This document shows positions 1 through 13,123 of a DNA stretch of 64,000 bases, piece after piece. Position 1 is the stretch's first letter, and the number at the start of each line of letters is the position of its first letter. Both the position numbers and the translations under genes were made by a program. Source of the DNA: an uncultured cyanobacterium (GTDB lineage Bacteria > Cyanobacteriota > Cyanobacteriia > PCC-6307 > Cyanobiaceae); NCBI GenBank assembly GCA_903823115.1, contig CAIJRN010000052.1:28285-92284 (forward strand), read 5' to 3'. The notes under the pieces were generated by a model. It made no database searches. It had not been told where the DNA came from and was given only the letters and a program-made list of their open reading frames with translations.

Positions 1-1
1 G

Positions 2-379
2 GTGGCCGAAGCCGGTGGCTACGGCATGCTGATCGGTCCCCACGCCAGCGCTGAGCAGATCAGCGAATTCGCCGCCAAGATCGAGGCCGATCCCCGCAAC
101 TACATCGCCCAGCCCACCCTGGAACTCTCCACCGTCCCCTCCCTCAGCGAGGGTGAGCTCTACCCCTGCCACGTCGATCTGCGGCCCTACGTGCTGCGCG
201 GCAAGGGGGCCTGGGTGACCCCCGGCGGCCTCACCCGGGTGGCCCTGCGCCGGGGCTCCCTGGTGGTCAACTCCTCCCAGGGGGGCGGCTGCAAGGACAC
301 CTGGATCGTCGATGAGAGCTCCGGTCTGCAGAGCCAGAGCCAAACCCAGACCCAGAGCCAGGAGGTGGCCCCATGCTGA
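2..379 (+). CDS. Circularly permuted ATP-grasp family protein, C-terminal part (truncated at window start)
   Basis: ORF open at window edge; '[50 protein letters not shown]' matches the C-terminus of the circularly permuted ATP-grasp proteins that precede alpha-E proteins; stop overlaps the next start. Confidence 0.8.
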   Translation: MAEAGGYGMLIGPHASAEQISEFAAKIEADPRNYIAQPTLELSTVPSLSEGELYPCHVDLRPYVLRGKGAWVTPGGLTRVALRRGSLVVNSSQGGGCKDTWIVDESSGLQSQSQTQTQSQEVAPC

Positions 380-1353
380 GCCGCGTCGCCGACTCCCTGT
401 ACTGGATCAATCGCTATGTCGAGCGAGCCGAGAACATCTCACGCTTTGTCGAGGTGAGTGAGGCGATGGCGCTCGATTGTCCCCCCGGCAGTGCGGAACC
501 CTGGCTGCCCCTGATCGATGCCAGCGGCGATCGCGAGCTGTTTGACAAGCTCTACCCCGCCGGCACGCCGGACAATGTGATTCGCTTCCTGGTGCGCGAC
601 GCCGACAATCCCAGCAGCGTGCTCAATTGCATCGACTTCGCCCGCGAAAACGCGCGCCAGATCCGCGATGTGATCACCACCGAGATGTGGGAGCAGATGA
701 ACGACGTCTACTGGAACCTGCAGGAAGCCAGCTTCTGGAACCAGCCACCCCAGGAACAACTGCGCGACATCCGCCGGGCCTGCCAGTTGTTCTATGGCAT
801 CACCGATGCCACCCTCAGCCGCGATCTCTCCTGGCAGTTCAGCCGCCTCGGCAGATTGCTGGAGCGGGCCGAGAAGACCACCCGCATCCTCGACGTCAAA
901 TACTTCCTGCTGCTGCCCACCAATGAGGACGTGGGCGGTGTGCTCGATGAGCTGCAGTGGATTGCCCTGCTGCGCACGGCCGGGGCTTACCAGATGTTCC
1001 GCCAGTCCCAGCAACAGGCGATCGCACCGAAAGCCGTGGCCTCCTTCCTGTTGCTGGATCCGATCTTCCCCCGCTCGGTGCGCTACTGCCTGGAACGCAT
1101 CAGCGACACCTTGCGCATCATCCGCAGCAGCGCTGTTCCTGGTCCGCCGGATGATCTGGAATGTCTGGTTGGCCTGGTGCTGGCCCGCTGGAGTTTCACC
1201 CGCATCGACGAACTGATCGCCAATGGGCTGCATGAAGCGATCGATCATCTGCAACAGGATCTCAACCGGCTCCACGATCTGATCGAAGCGCGCTATTTCA
1301 TCTCCTCCACCAGCACCCCTTCCGGTTCTGAACCCGCATGCGCGCCCGCGTAA
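373..1353 (+). CDS. Alpha-E domain-containing protein
   Basis: '[28 protein letters not shown]' is the typical alpha-E N-terminus; overlaps the ATP-grasp gene. Confidence 0.88.
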   Translation: MLSRVADSLYWINRYVERAENISRFVEVSEAMALDCPPGSAEPWLPLIDASGDRELFDKLYPAGTPDNVIRFLVRDADNPSSVLNCIDFARENARQIRDVITTEMWEQMNDVYWNLQEASFWNQPPQEQLRDIRRACQLFYGITDATLSRDLSWQFSRLGRLLERAEKTTRILDVKYFLLLPTNEDVGGVLDELQWIALLRTAGAYQMFRQSQQQAIAPKAVASFLLLDPIFPRSVRYCLERISDTLRIIRSSAVPGPPDDLECLVGLVLARWSFTRIDELIANGLHEAIDHLQQDLNRLHDLIEARYFISSTSTPSGSEPACAPA

Positions 1354-2237
1354 CCCATAGCCTCGATTATCACTACAGCGCACCGGTGCTGCTGGGGCCC
1401 CATCGCTTCTGCCTCAAGCCCCGCGGCCACGGCTTCCAGCGTCTGGTGCACTTTCAGTTCGCGATCACACCGGAACCGGCCTGGCTCTATCCCCTGGTGG
1501 CCGCCAGCGGGGATGAGATTCTGCGGGCCCGCTTCGACGGCAGCACGGACCACTTCAGCGTGCGCTCGGTGAGCGAGGTGGAGACCCAGCTGCCGCCGCC
1601 GCTGGCGATCTGCCTGGAGGAGAACGAGCCCCAGCTTCCCTATCCCATCGGCCATCTCAACACCGATCTCAGCGGGGCGATCGCCGGCTGGCTCCCCAAC
1701 GGCCAGCATGATCCCGCCGCGGTCGACCTGGCCCAGGAGGCGCTGATGGGCAGCGATCAGCGCGCCCTGATGTTTCTGGACCAACTGGTGGAGATCATCC
1801 AGGACCGGGTCAAATACACCCAGCGCCACGTCGGTCCAGCCTGGCCGGCCGGCCGCACCCTCAAGGAGCGGGTGGGCTCCTGCCGCGATCTGGCGATGCT
1901 GATGATCGAATCCTGTCGCTGTGTCGGACTGCCGGCCCGTTTCGTCAGCGGTTATCACCTGGTGGAGCCGAAACCCAGGCAATACGACCTGCACGCCTGG
2001 GCTGAGATCTATCTGCCGGGAGCCGGTTGGCGCGGCTTCGACCCCAGCGGCATGGGAGCCATCGACGATCGCTACATCACCCTGGCCACCTCCTCCAAAC
2101 CCCTGCTCACCGCCGCCATCAATGGCAGCTTCTCCGGCGACGAGCCCGTGCAGAGCGAGATGACCTGGAACATCGAGGCCGAAATCCTGGAAACCAACCA
2201 CCTGGCCGCCGAAGCCATGGACGTGCTGCAGATCTGA
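1338..2237 (+). CDS. Transglutaminase-like family protein (N-terminal beta domain plus transglutaminase core)
   Basis: Catalytic context 'GSCRDLAMLMIESCRCVGLPARFVSGYH...DLHAWAEIYLPGAGWRGFDPS' (Cys, His, Asp). Confidence 0.88.
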   Translation: MRARVTHSLDYHYSAPVLLGPHRFCLKPRGHGFQRLVHFQFAITPEPAWLYPLVAASGDEILRARFDGSTDHFSVRSVSEVETQLPPPLAICLEENEPQLPYPIGHLNTDLSGAIAGWLPNGQHDPAAVDLAQEALMGSDQRALMFLDQLVEIIQDRVKYTQRHVGPAWPAGRTLKERVGSCRDLAMLMIESCRCVGLPARFVSGYHLVEPKPRQYDLHAWAEIYLPGAGWRGFDPSGMGAIDDRYITLATSSKPLLTAAINGSFSGDEPVQSEMTWNIEAEILETNHLAAEAMDVLQI

Positions 2238-2363
2238 GCCACAGCCACCGCGAGCTGCCCGCGATCCAAAGCGAGCCTTAAGGATTCCAGCCTGGTAGCG
2301 GATGGAACAACAAAGCGCTCGATACCGGGCGATGACTGCAGCCCCTTCGCCCTTGCCCTCGCC

Positions 2364-4764
<2,401 letters not shown>

Positions 4765-4784
<20 letters not shown>

Positions 4785-6879
4785 CCCCTGGACGATGACC
4801 TGGATGGAACCCGCAGCCCGGGCGGCTGAAGCCCGTTTGATCAAGGCCGGCATCCAGCTGACCCTGGGCGGTGAGCCCACCTTCGTGCCGCTCGAACCCG
4901 AGGGGGCCGAGTGGAGCATCACGGCCGATGGCCCCACCAAGCTGCCGATCGCCCGCCGCCTCGGCCGGGAGCTGCAGCTGAGCGCCTGGCCCGGCAGCAC
5001 CCTGCTCTATTGCCCCGGCAAGCGCTACGACGGCGAGGTCAACCCGCGCTGGGCCCTGCGGCTGATCACCGGCCTGGCCGGACAGCCGCCGGTGCACTGG
5101 CCCAACCCCTGCCAGCCGGGCCTGACCGGCCGGCAGCTGGCGGGCGATGAGGGCGAGGCCTGGCTGGCCCGGCTGGCGGAACTCCTGGGCATCGAGCTCG
5201 AACCCGTGCCCCTGCGCGATCCCCTCGACGGCGAGCGGCGGGTCTGGGCCGTGCCGCTGAGCTGCGATCCCGACACAGCCAGCGATCCCGACGACGACAG
5301 CGACCCGGCCCGGCGCTCGATCCCCTGGCGGCCGGCCGCCTGGCCCCTGGACGAGGCCCTGCGGGAACTCAGCGGGGCGCCGGGACCTGCCGGCCTGCGC
5401 CTGCCCCTGGAGCACATGCCGGAATCGCTGCCACGTCAGGTGCTCACCCTGGAGATCGGCGCCGATGGCTGGGAGCTGTTCCTGCCGCCCCTCACCCGCC
5501 GCCCGCTGGAAACCCTGCTGCAGGCGGTGGCCGACAGCCTTGCTGATCTGGCGGCGCCGCGGCTCAGCGGCGTGCTGCCGGTGGACACCGAAGGCCACTG
5601 GCAGGTGCTCGGGCTCACCGCCGATCCGGGCGTTCTCGAGATCAATCTGCCGATCTGCCACGGCTGGGCCGACTATCACGGCTGGATGACCCTGCTGGAG
5701 CAGGCCTGCGCGACGGTGGGCCTGCGCAGCTGGAAACCAGCGGCCGGCGGCCGCCAGGAGAGCACCGGCGGCGGCAACCACCTGCTCTGGGGTGGACCGG
5801 ACCTGGCCCACCATCCCTTCTTCAGCCGGCCGGCCTGGCTGGTGGGAATCCTGCGCTACTGGCAGCACCACCCGGCGCTGGCCTACCTGTTCAGCGGCCC
5901 CGGCGTGGGTCCGTCCTCCCAGGCGCCACGGCCTGATGAGGCGGCCGGCTCGATCGTTGATCTGGAGCTGGCCTACCGGGCCCTGGAGCAGGCCGACGAC
6001 GGCCGCAGTGCCGACGATCCCCGCGGCGACCATCGCAGCCTGATCGGCGAAACCCTGCGCCATCTGCACGCCGACCGCAGCGGCAACAACCATCGCTGCG
6101 AGATCAGCTTCGACAAGTTCTGGAATCCCGGCGCCCCCGCCGGTTGCCTCGGCCTGGTGGAGTTCCGGGCCCTGGAAAGCCTGCCCCAGGTGGGCTGGAG
6201 CAGCGCCATCGCCCTGCTCTGGAGCAGCCTGGCCGCCCACCTGCTGGAGCCGGCCCATCGCCCCCGGGCCCTGCGGGACTGGGGCCCGGAGCTGCACGAC
6301 CGGATGCTGCTGCCCAGCCAGCTGTGGGCGGATCTCGAAGCGATCCTGGCCGAATTGGCCGCCGCTGGCCTGCCGCTCGATCCCACCCCCTACAGACAGG
6401 TCTGGGAGTGGCGCTTCCCGCCCCTGCTGGAGTGGCGGCAGAACGACGACTGGGTGGTGCTGAGGCCGGCCCTCGAGCCCTGGCCCCTGATCTGTGACAC
6501 CCCGGTCCAGGGGGGCTTCACCAGCCGCTTCATCGATGGCTCCCTGCGGCGCTTCGAAGTGAGCGTCAGCGAGGGTTTCCGCCAGCACGGCAGCCTGCTG
6601 CTCAACGGCCGCCCCCTGCCCCTGCAGGGACCAACCCTGGCGGTGCGCTACCGCCATCTCAGGCTTTATCCCTGCCTGCATCCCGCCATCGCCCCCCAGC
6701 TACCGCTGGAGCTGGAGATCATCACTCCCGCGGACTGCAGCCGCTTTCGGCTTGAGGAGCAGGATCTGGCCTTCAGGCCCCTGGATCAAAGCTCCGAGGC
6801 CGGGTCCCCGTCGGCGGGGGCACCCTGGAGCGGCCGCCAACGTCCTGACGATGTGACGCTCGATCTGCGGCTGGATTGA
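4765..6879 (+). CDS. DUF2126-type protein (C-terminal half of transglutaminase-DUF2126 proteins, stand-alone here)
   Basis: 'LTLGGEPTFVPLE', 'CEISFDKFWNP', 'GLVEFRALESLPQVGWSS', 'RRFEVSVSEGFRQHGSLLLNGRPLPLQGPTLAVRYR'. Start overlaps the glgP end. Confidence 0.75.
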
Positions 6880-6924
6880 GGCGGCACCAAGTCTGAATCT
6901 CGGTGCCCTGGAGGCCGCCTGGCC

Positions 6925-7470
6925 TTACCAGCTGACGCCGTGCAGCTTGGGCAGGGGAGCCGTGCGGAACGTAGTGGCAAACAGGCGAGGGATGCGGCGG
7001 CTGTTGTACACGCGGAACTCACGCATCACGTTGGCACCCGGATCGCGCACGGCCTGATTGAGCACGACGGAACCATCGGGATCCGAGACGGAGCGATGGA
7101 AGGTGCCGGGAGGAATGCGCAGGATGTCGCCGCCGGTTTCAAGGCGAACAATGTGGTACGGGTAATTCCAGCCGAGATTCACCAGATAAAAGGTGCGGCC
7201 ACCATGCAGGGCCAGCAGATTGTCCTCCTGGTGGGGATGCAGATAGAACTGCCAGGCGCCGGTCTTTTCCTCATCGGGAGGGCTGATGGCGGGCCCGCTA
7301 TGAATCACCAGATCGCGAGCATTCGATGTGGCTACGGTGATATCAAAGAAACGGACAGCCGGGGTATCGCGGAACTTTTCATAGGGGACCAGTTCGAACA
7401 TCGGCGCCTGGCGGGGCGCCCTCTGCGGGCTGGGGTGCAGATGTTCGCTGCTGGGGCGACTGATGGTCAT
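6925..7470 (-). CDS. Cupin-fold protein
   Basis: 'WQFYLHPHQEDNLLALHGGRTFYLVNLG...GGDILRIPPGTFHRSVSDPDGSVVLNQAVRDPG'. The ORF opens at 7539; internal Met starts at 7470 or 7401 look more plausible. Confidence 0.65.
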   Translation of the reverse strand: MTISRPSSEHLHPSPQRAPRQAPMFELVPYEKFRDTPAVRFFDITVATSNARDLVIHSGPAISPPDEEKTGAWQFYLHPHQEDNLLALHGGRTFYLVNLGWNYPYHIVRLETGGDILRIPPGTFHRSVSDPDGSVVLNQAVRDPGANVMREFRVYNSRRIPRLFATTFRTAPLPKLHGVSW

Positions 7471-7684
7471 GGCGGAGGCTGCGGTTGGGCAGCCCTGGGC
7501 TTGGTGATCAACCAGTGAACCGAACGTCGCCCCTGCCAACCGTCGAGCTGGCTACCGAATTGCGTCACAGGTGGTCCACTTTGCCGATTGGTGAGGCCCG
7601 GGGCGACGGCTCCCGCCGCCGCGAGCCGAGCAAGCGACCGACTTGCGGTTGCTTGAATGGAGGTTGCGAGATCTGGGGGTTTCG

Positions 7685-8542
7685 ATGCTGAAGCAGTCGA
7701 TCAAGGCCCGCCTCACCAACCTGCTGCTGGCCGGACTGTTGACGCCCCTGCCGGCAGCCCTCGCCCAGCCCAGCGGCCCCGTTGGCGTTCCCTACAGGCC
7801 CACGGTCTCCGTACCGGATTTCAAGAACACCGTCACCCAGCCCACCTGGTGGTGGCAGGGGCCCGTGGCGGCGGATCTGGCGGCGGCCCTGGCCAATGAA
7901 CTGCAGGCCACCGGCAGCCTGCAGGTGGTGGAACGCAGCAACGTCGGTGCCGTGCTGAGCGAACAGGAACTGACCGAACTGGGCATCGTGCGCCCGGGTC
8001 CGAATGCCGCCCGCAAGGGCCAGATGACCGGCGCCCGCTACATCGTGCTGGGCACGGTGACCTCCTACGACTCCAATGTCGAGGAGAAGGCCAGCGGCAG
8101 TCACTTCGGCCTGATGGGCTTCGGCAACAACCAGCAGCAGCTCGAAACCAAGGACTACGTGGCGATCGACATCCGTGTGGTCGACAGCAGCAGCGGCGAG
8201 GTGGTGGGCGCCCGCACCGTCGAAGGCCGCGCCAGCAATGTCGCCGAGGCCAGGGAGCAAGGGGTCAGCCTGCTGCCCCTGGCGGGCGCCGCCCTGCTGC
8301 TGGCGCCGAACATGGGTCGCACCGGCCAGGTGCTGACCGGCGCCGCCGGCACCCTCAACTTCGGCAACAGCAGCTCCCAGGCCCAGCGCACCCCCGCCGC
8401 CAAGGCGATCCGGGCCGCCCTGGCCGAGGCCTCCGAGTACGTCAGCTGTGTGCTCGTGCCCCAGGGGGACTGCCTGGCCCGCTTCGCCGCCAAGGACCAG
8501 CTGCGGCGCGAGCGCAATCAGGGCGTGCTGAAGCTGGATTGA
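7685..8542 (+). CDS. CsgG/curli-assembly-like secreted protein
   Basis: Signal peptide (MLKQSIKARLTNLLLAGLLTPLPAALA) followed by a CsgG-like fold region 'VERSNVGAVLSEQELTELG...GARYIVLGTVTSYD'. Confidence 0.75.
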   Translation: MLKQSIKARLTNLLLAGLLTPLPAALAQPSGPVGVPYRPTVSVPDFKNTVTQPTWWWQGPVAADLAAALANELQATGSLQVVERSNVGAVLSEQELTELGIVRPGPNAARKGQMTGARYIVLGTVTSYDSNVEEKASGSHFGLMGFGNNQQQLETKDYVAIDIRVVDSSSGEVVGARTVEGRASNVAEAREQGVSLLPLAGAALLLAPNMGRTGQVLTGAAGTLNFGNSSSQAQRTPAAKAIRAALAEASEYVSCVLVPQGDCLARFAAKDQLRRERNQGVLKLD

Positions 8543-8574
8543 GGTCCGCTCAGAGGGGGCTCAAGGGAGACCAC

Positions 8575-9435
8575 TCAGAAGGGGATCGGCATCGTCACGT
8601 CGGCGGGCTCGGGCGCACAGAGCGGCACCCGCTGATTCACCACCTCGCCGATCACCACGATCGAAGGAGAGGCGAAACCCTCGGCTTCCACCCGCTCGGC
8701 CAGGTCCGCCAGGGTGGCCACCAGCGACCGCTGGCCCCTCACGGTGCCCTGCTGGATCACGGCGGCGGGCGTGGCGGGTGCCAGGCCACCGGCGACCAGC
8801 TCCGCGACGATGCGGGCCAGGTTGTGCAGGCCCATGTAGATCACCAGGCCGTCGCTGCTGCGGGCCAGGCCGCGCCAGTCGACGCCGGCACGGCCCTTGT
8901 CGATCTCCTCATGGCCGGTGACAAAGGTGACGCTGGAGCCCGCCTTGCGATGGGTGACGGGGATGCCGGCATAGGCCGGGGCGGCGATGCCGGCGGTGAC
9001 CCCCGGCACCACCTGCACCGGAATACCCCGCGCCGCCAGATGGGCCGCCTCCTCACCGCCGCGGCCGAACAGAAACGGATCGCCGCCCTTGAGCCGCACG
9101 ATCGTGCCGAGGCGGCCGGCCAGCTCCACCAGCACGGCGTTGGTGCTGGGCTGGGGCACCGAATGGTGGCCGCGGCGCTTGCCGACGAAGTGGCGCTCGC
9201 AGCCCGCCGGCACCAGATCGAGAACAGCCTTGGGCACCAGCGAGTCGTAGACGAGGGCGTCGCATTGGCGCAACAGCCGGTGAGCCTTGAGGGTCAGCAG
9301 CTCGGGATCTCCGGGCCCCGCCCCCACCAGATAGACGGTGCCCGGGGGCTGCGGAACTGGCGGCGATACGTTCGCGCCGGCATCGGCAGCGTCGGCAATG
9401 GCGGGATCGGCAAGGGGTGCGCTGTCACGGCTCAT
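8575..9435 (-). CDS. cobA: Uroporphyrinogen-III C-methyltransferase
   Basis: 'VYLVGAGPGDPELLTLKAHRLL', 'GGDPFLFGRGGEEA', 'VVPGVTAGIAAPAYAGIPVTHR'. ORF has a long spurious 5' extension; start placed at MSRDSA. Confidence 0.92.
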   Translation of the reverse strand: MSRDSAPLADPAIADAADAGANVSPPVPQPPGTVYLVGAGPGDPELLTLKAHRLLRQCDALVYDSLVPKAVLDLVPAGCERHFVGKRRGHHSVPQPSTNAVLVELAGRLGTIVRLKGGDPFLFGRGGEEAAHLAARGIPVQVVPGVTAGIAAPAYAGIPVTHRKAGSSVTFVTGHEEIDKGRAGVDWRGLARSSDGLVIYMGLHNLARIVAELVAGGLAPATPAAVIQQGTVRGQRSLVATLADLAERVEAEGFASPSIVVIGEVVNQRVPLCAPEPADVTMPIPF

Positions 9436-10109
9436 GGCAAGGCGGCGAGTTGCTCGAGCAGCAGCTGGCGCAGCCGCGGCCTCTCCAGCAGCGGCGCCGC
9501 CTGAGATCTGCTGAGCAGGGGCTCCAGCCGCTCGGTGAGCCGGTTGGCGGCCAGGGCCAGGGGGAGTACGGGGCCGTCGATGGCCAGGGCGAGTTCTTCG
9601 GGATTCTGCGAACTGTATGGAGTCGCCAGACAGCGGCAGCCGAGGCTGCGTTGCAGATGGGCCAGGTAGCGAAGGGCCAGCTGCCCCTCCAGCGGGTGAT
9701 GCAGCAGCAGTGGCGGCCGCGCCGGAAGCCGCTCGCCGGCGACGACCGGATCCGCCAGGGCGACCAACTCCGCCGCCAGGGCTTGCTGCCAGGCCGGCCA
9801 GGCGCCCAGGAACGGCAGGCGCCGCACGCCGGCGCCGGCTGGAACGACTGCCGGGTTGGGCCGCAGCTGCCGGGCCAGGGCCGGCACATCGACGCGGGCG
9901 TGGTTGCCCGGCAGCAGCAACAGGGGCACCAGGGTCAGCCCAGAGCCCCACAGGGCAAGCGCCTCGCCGGGTGGCGGCGGCGCCGTCAGGGCCCGCAGGC
10001 CCACCGGCGCCTGACGGCGCTGCTGCAACTCCTGCGCCAGCTGGCGATACACCTCGGGAATCTCGCCGCCGGTGCGCCCATGCACCACCAGCAGCAGGGG
10101 AGTTGCCAT
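9432..10109 (-). CDS. Sirohydrochlorin chelatase-like protein (CbiX family)
   Basis: 'MATPLLLVVHGRTGGEIPEVYRQLAQEL', 'LVPLLLLPGNHARVDVPAL'; 4-nt overlap with cobA. Confidence 0.75.
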   Translation of the reverse strand: MATPLLLVVHGRTGGEIPEVYRQLAQELQQRRQAPVGLRALTAPPPPGEALALWGSGLTLVPLLLLPGNHARVDVPALARQLRPNPAVVPAGAGVRRLPFLGAWPAWQQALAAELVALADPVVAGERLPARPPLLLHHPLEGQLALRYLAHLQRSLGCRCLATPYSSQNPEELALAIDGPVLPLALAANRLTERLEPLLSRSQAAPLLERPRLRQLLLEQLAALP

Positions 10110-10151
10110 GATCCGCTGCACCACCTGCGCCGGGCTCCGGACCGAACTCCC

Positions 10152-11711
10152 ATGCTGCCTCCCGAGCCGGGCGATGGGCTGATCAGCGAGCGGCGCGGCC
10201 GCTACAGCGAGCAGCTGGGCGCCGACGCCCTGCGCTTCCGGGAGCTGATCGGCAAGCTCGGCAGCGGCGAGCGCACCAGCACCGGCCTCAGTCGCGAGGA
10301 AGCTGCCGAAGCCCTCGATCGCCTGCTGCAGGGGCGCGTCAGCGACGCCCAGGCCGCCGCCTTCCTGATCGCCCATCGCCTGCGGCGCCCCGAACCCCAG
10401 GAGCTTGCCGGCCTGATCGACAGCTACCGGCGCCAGGGGCCGACCCTGCAGCCGGCGGGGCGACGGGTGGTCAGTTTCGGCGTGCCGTTTGATGGCCGCT
10501 GCCGCACCGCTCCCGTGCTGCCGCTGACGGCCCTGCTGCTGGCCAGCGCCGGGCTGGCGGTGGTGCTGCACGGCGGCGCACCGATGCCGGTGAAATATGG
10601 CCTCAGCCACGGCGAAGCCCTGGCCGCCCTGGGCCTGGAGCTGCGCCAGCTGGACTGGCCGGCGGTGCAGGCCGGTTTCGCCTCCTGCGGCCTGGCCCTG
10701 CTGCACCAGCCGCGCCACTTCGCCGCAGCCGAACGGCTGATTGCGATCCGCCGCCAGATCGGCAAACGCCCGCCGATCGCCACCCTGGAGCTGCTGTGGA
10801 GCTGCTGCCCCCAGGCCGATCTGCAGGTGAGCGGCTTCGTGCACGCCCCCACCGAAGCGTTGTCCTGGGAAGCCCTGGAAGCGGTGGGACAGGCGGAGGT
10901 GCTGATGATCAAGGGGCTGGAGGGGGGCGTCGATCTGCCCACCAGCCGGGTGGCGATCGCCGCCCATCGCCGCAGCGGCCAGGACACACCGGAGCGCCTG
11001 CTCCTGCAGGCGCGCGATCACGGCCTGCGCACGCCGGAGGTGGAGCTCACCAGCCTGGAGGCCTGGCGCGATCAGGCTCTGGCGGCCCTGGTGGGCGAGG
11101 GGCCCCTGCGGCAGGGCCTGATCTGGAACGGCGGCTTCCAGCTCTGGCGGGCGGGGCTGGCCGCCTCCCTGGCGGAGGGGCTGGAGCAGGCCGAGGCATT
11201 ACTGGCCGGGGGTGCGGTGGAACGCTGGCGCCAGGCCTGCAGCGCCCGGCTGGAGCGGCCGCGGCGCTGCTTCGCCTTTGAGGCCGATTTCGTCGCCGAT
11301 CTGCGCTGCCTGCCGATGGCGGTGCGGCGCAAACTCGATCTGGCCGGGGTGAAGCTCAAGCTCAGCCACTGGCACGGGCTCGACGGCGCAGAGCGAGAAC
11401 GACTGCTGGCCTGGGGGGACGAGCCGTCCGCGATCGAGGCTTTGCGTCGCTGGCTGCTGCAGCGCTGCGCCGCCCTGCCGCCCGCGCCACCAACCCTGCT
11501 GGAGCCGGCCCGCGACTGCGCCTGGCAGCGCCAGGACGGGCCACCGGCGGAGCTGCTGGCTTCCTGCGAACAACTGGGGCTGCAGCTGGCGCCAAGGCCC
11601 TGGGCCGAACTCGACGAACTGGAGCGCTTCGCCCTGGTGAAGCTCAGCCACCCGGGCCACGAACACCACAACCTGCCCAGGGCGCTGGCGGAATTCGGGT
11701 TGCTGGCCTGA
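10152..11711 (+). CDS. Anthranilate phosphoribosyltransferase-like protein (TrpD2/YbiB family)
   Basis: 'FRELIGKLGSGERTSTGLSREEAAEALDRLLQGRVSDAQAAAFLIAHRLR', 'HGGAPMPVKYGLSHGEALAALGL' (glycosyl transferase family 3 features). Confidence 0.75.
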   Translation: MLPPEPGDGLISERRGRYSEQLGADALRFRELIGKLGSGERTSTGLSREEAAEALDRLLQGRVSDAQAAAFLIAHRLRRPEPQELAGLIDSYRRQGPTLQPAGRRVVSFGVPFDGRCRTAPVLPLTALLLASAGLAVVLHGGAPMPVKYGLSHGEALAALGLELRQLDWPAVQAGFASCGLALLHQPRHFAAAERLIAIRRQIGKRPPIATLELLWSCCPQADLQVSGFVHAPTEALSWEALEAVGQAEVLMIKGLEGGVDLPTSRVAIAAHRRSGQDTPERLLLQARDHGLRTPEVELTSLEAWRDQALAALVGEGPLRQGLIWNGGFQLWRAGLAASLAEGLEQAEALLAGGAVERWRQACSARLERPRRCFAFEADFVADLRCLPMAVRRKLDLAGVKLKLSHWHGLDGAERERLLAWGDEPSAIEALRRWLLQRCAALPPAPPTLLEPARDCAWQRQDGPPAELLASCEQLGLQLAPRPWAELDELERFALVKLSHPGHEHHNLPRALAEFGLLA

Positions 11712-11721
11712 CGGACCCGCC

Positions 11722-12312
11722 ATGACCCTGCCCCCTGTGACCCTGCGCTGCTGCCTGCTCAGCGGTGGCGCCAGCCGGCGCATGGGCCGGGACAAGGCCC
11801 TGCTGCCCCACCCCGAGGGCGGCACCTGGCTCGAGCACAGCCTGGAGCTGCTGGCCCAGCTGGAGCGGCCGATCACCTTGCTCACTCGCCACCCCGCCCA
11901 CCTGGAGATTGCCGCGGCCCTGCCCCAGGTCACCCCGATCGCTGAGCCGGCCCCCTGGGAGGGCCCACTGCTGGCCCTGCACCGCTTGATGCAGCGCCAC
12001 CCCGATCAGCGCCTGCTGCTCTGTCCAGTGGACATGCCGGACCTCAGCCTGGCGGCGATGCGTGAGCTGCTGGCGGCAGCGGCCCAGGCGCCCCAGGGGA
12101 TCCACCTGGCCCACGACGGCCGGCGCCTGCAGCCGTTGCTGGCGGTCTATCCCAGTTCGATCTCACTGCGCCAGCACCTGGCCGCCAGCATCGACGGCGG
12201 CGAGCGGCGCCTGCAGAGCTGGCTGGATGCCCATCCCTGCACCCCGGTGCCGCTGGATCCCCGGGCGCTGCGCAACGTCAACCGGCCGGAGCGCGATCAG
12301 CCAAGGGCCTGA
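11722..12312 (+). CDS. mobA: Molybdenum cofactor guanylyltransferase
   Basis: 'LSGGASRRMGRDKALL', 'WEGPLLALHRLM', 'LLLCPVDMPDLS'. Confidence 0.88.
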   Translation: MTLPPVTLRCCLLSGGASRRMGRDKALLPHPEGGTWLEHSLELLAQLERPITLLTRHPAHLEIAAALPQVTPIAEPAPWEGPLLALHRLMQRHPDQRLLLCPVDMPDLSLAAMRELLAAAAQAPQGIHLAHDGRRLQPLLAVYPSSISLRQHLAASIDGGERRLQSWLDAHPCTPVPLDPRALRNVNRPERDQPRA

Positions 12313-12668
12313 ACCGCGGCGTCACAGCGCTGCAGCATCGCCTCGAGTTCCGCCAGCAGCAGCCCCCGCTCCCCGGGCAACGGGAAGGGACCCTCCTCAT
12401 AGCGGGCTTCCACAGCGAAAACCTGCAGGGCCAGCAGTCCCGGCGCCACGCGCTGGCCAGCCAGATCGGCCAGTTCGGCGAGATCATGCACCCGCGGCGG
12501 CTGACGGTCCGCCAGCACGATCCAGGCCTTGAGCAGCTTCTCCAGCGTCTGCTGGGCTGTGAATCCCCAGTCCTCCTGCGGATAGGCCGGATCCAGACCG
12601 ATCCGCAGACTGCGCAGATGGCGGCGCACAATCGCCAGCAGCAACCTGGCGTCCTCAGCCGGCGACAT
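12297..12668 (-). CDS. HEPN-domain protein (putative toxin/partner of MNT nucleotidyltransferase)
   Basis: 'AQQTLEKLLKAWIVLADRQPPRVHDLAELADLAG' matches the PF05168-like HEPN pattern with R-x5-H; overlaps the upstream MNT gene by 14 nt. Confidence 0.75.
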   Translation of the reverse strand: MSPAEDARLLLAIVRRHLRSLRIGLDPAYPQEDWGFTAQQTLEKLLKAWIVLADRQPPRVHDLAELADLAGQRVAPGLLALQVFAVEARYEEGPFPLPGERGLLLAELEAMLQRCDAAVQALG

Positions 12669-13074
12669 ACAGCACCCGCCCCTCCCGGGCCACATCGCCG
12701 AACACATGCCAGCGCGACTGGCTCAGCCGCTCAGCAGCGGCCGCACCGGCCACCACGAGGTCGACTCCGACGCCTGAAGGGCCGATCAGCTGGCGGAACC
12801 GGCGCCAGCAGGAGGCCTTCTGCGCTGGTGTGAGCTCGGGCTGGGCCACGATCACGGCCAGATCCAGATCGGAATCAGCCCGGGCATCACCCCGCCCCCG
12901 CGATCCGAACACCAGCACGGCCCGCACGTCCGGCTGGCCGCAGAGACGGCCCAGCGCTGCGCCACACACCTCCTCCTCCAGCCCCGGCCCCAGATCCAGC
13001 ACCCCTGGCAGCTCCTGCGCCTGGAGCCAGGGAATGGCCGGCGGGCAGAAAAGCTGGGTGGAGGGTGCAACCAT
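12655..13074 (-). CDS. MNT-type nucleotidyltransferase-domain protein (putative antitoxin)
   Basis: 'VRAVLVFGSRGRGDARADSDLDLAVIV' (GSxxxGxxxxxSDxD minimal nucleotidyltransferase motif). Confidence 0.85.
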   Translation of the reverse strand: MVAPSTQLFCPPAIPWLQAQELPGVLDLGPGLEEEVCGAALGRLCGQPDVRAVLVFGSRGRGDARADSDLDLAVIVAQPELTPAQKASCWRRFRQLIGPSGVGVDLVVAGAAAAERLSQSRWHVFGDVAREGRVLYVAG

Positions 13075-13123
13075 GCCCAGACGCTACCCCCGGCAACTGG
13101 GCTCCAGCCATAGCGTGAGCCCC

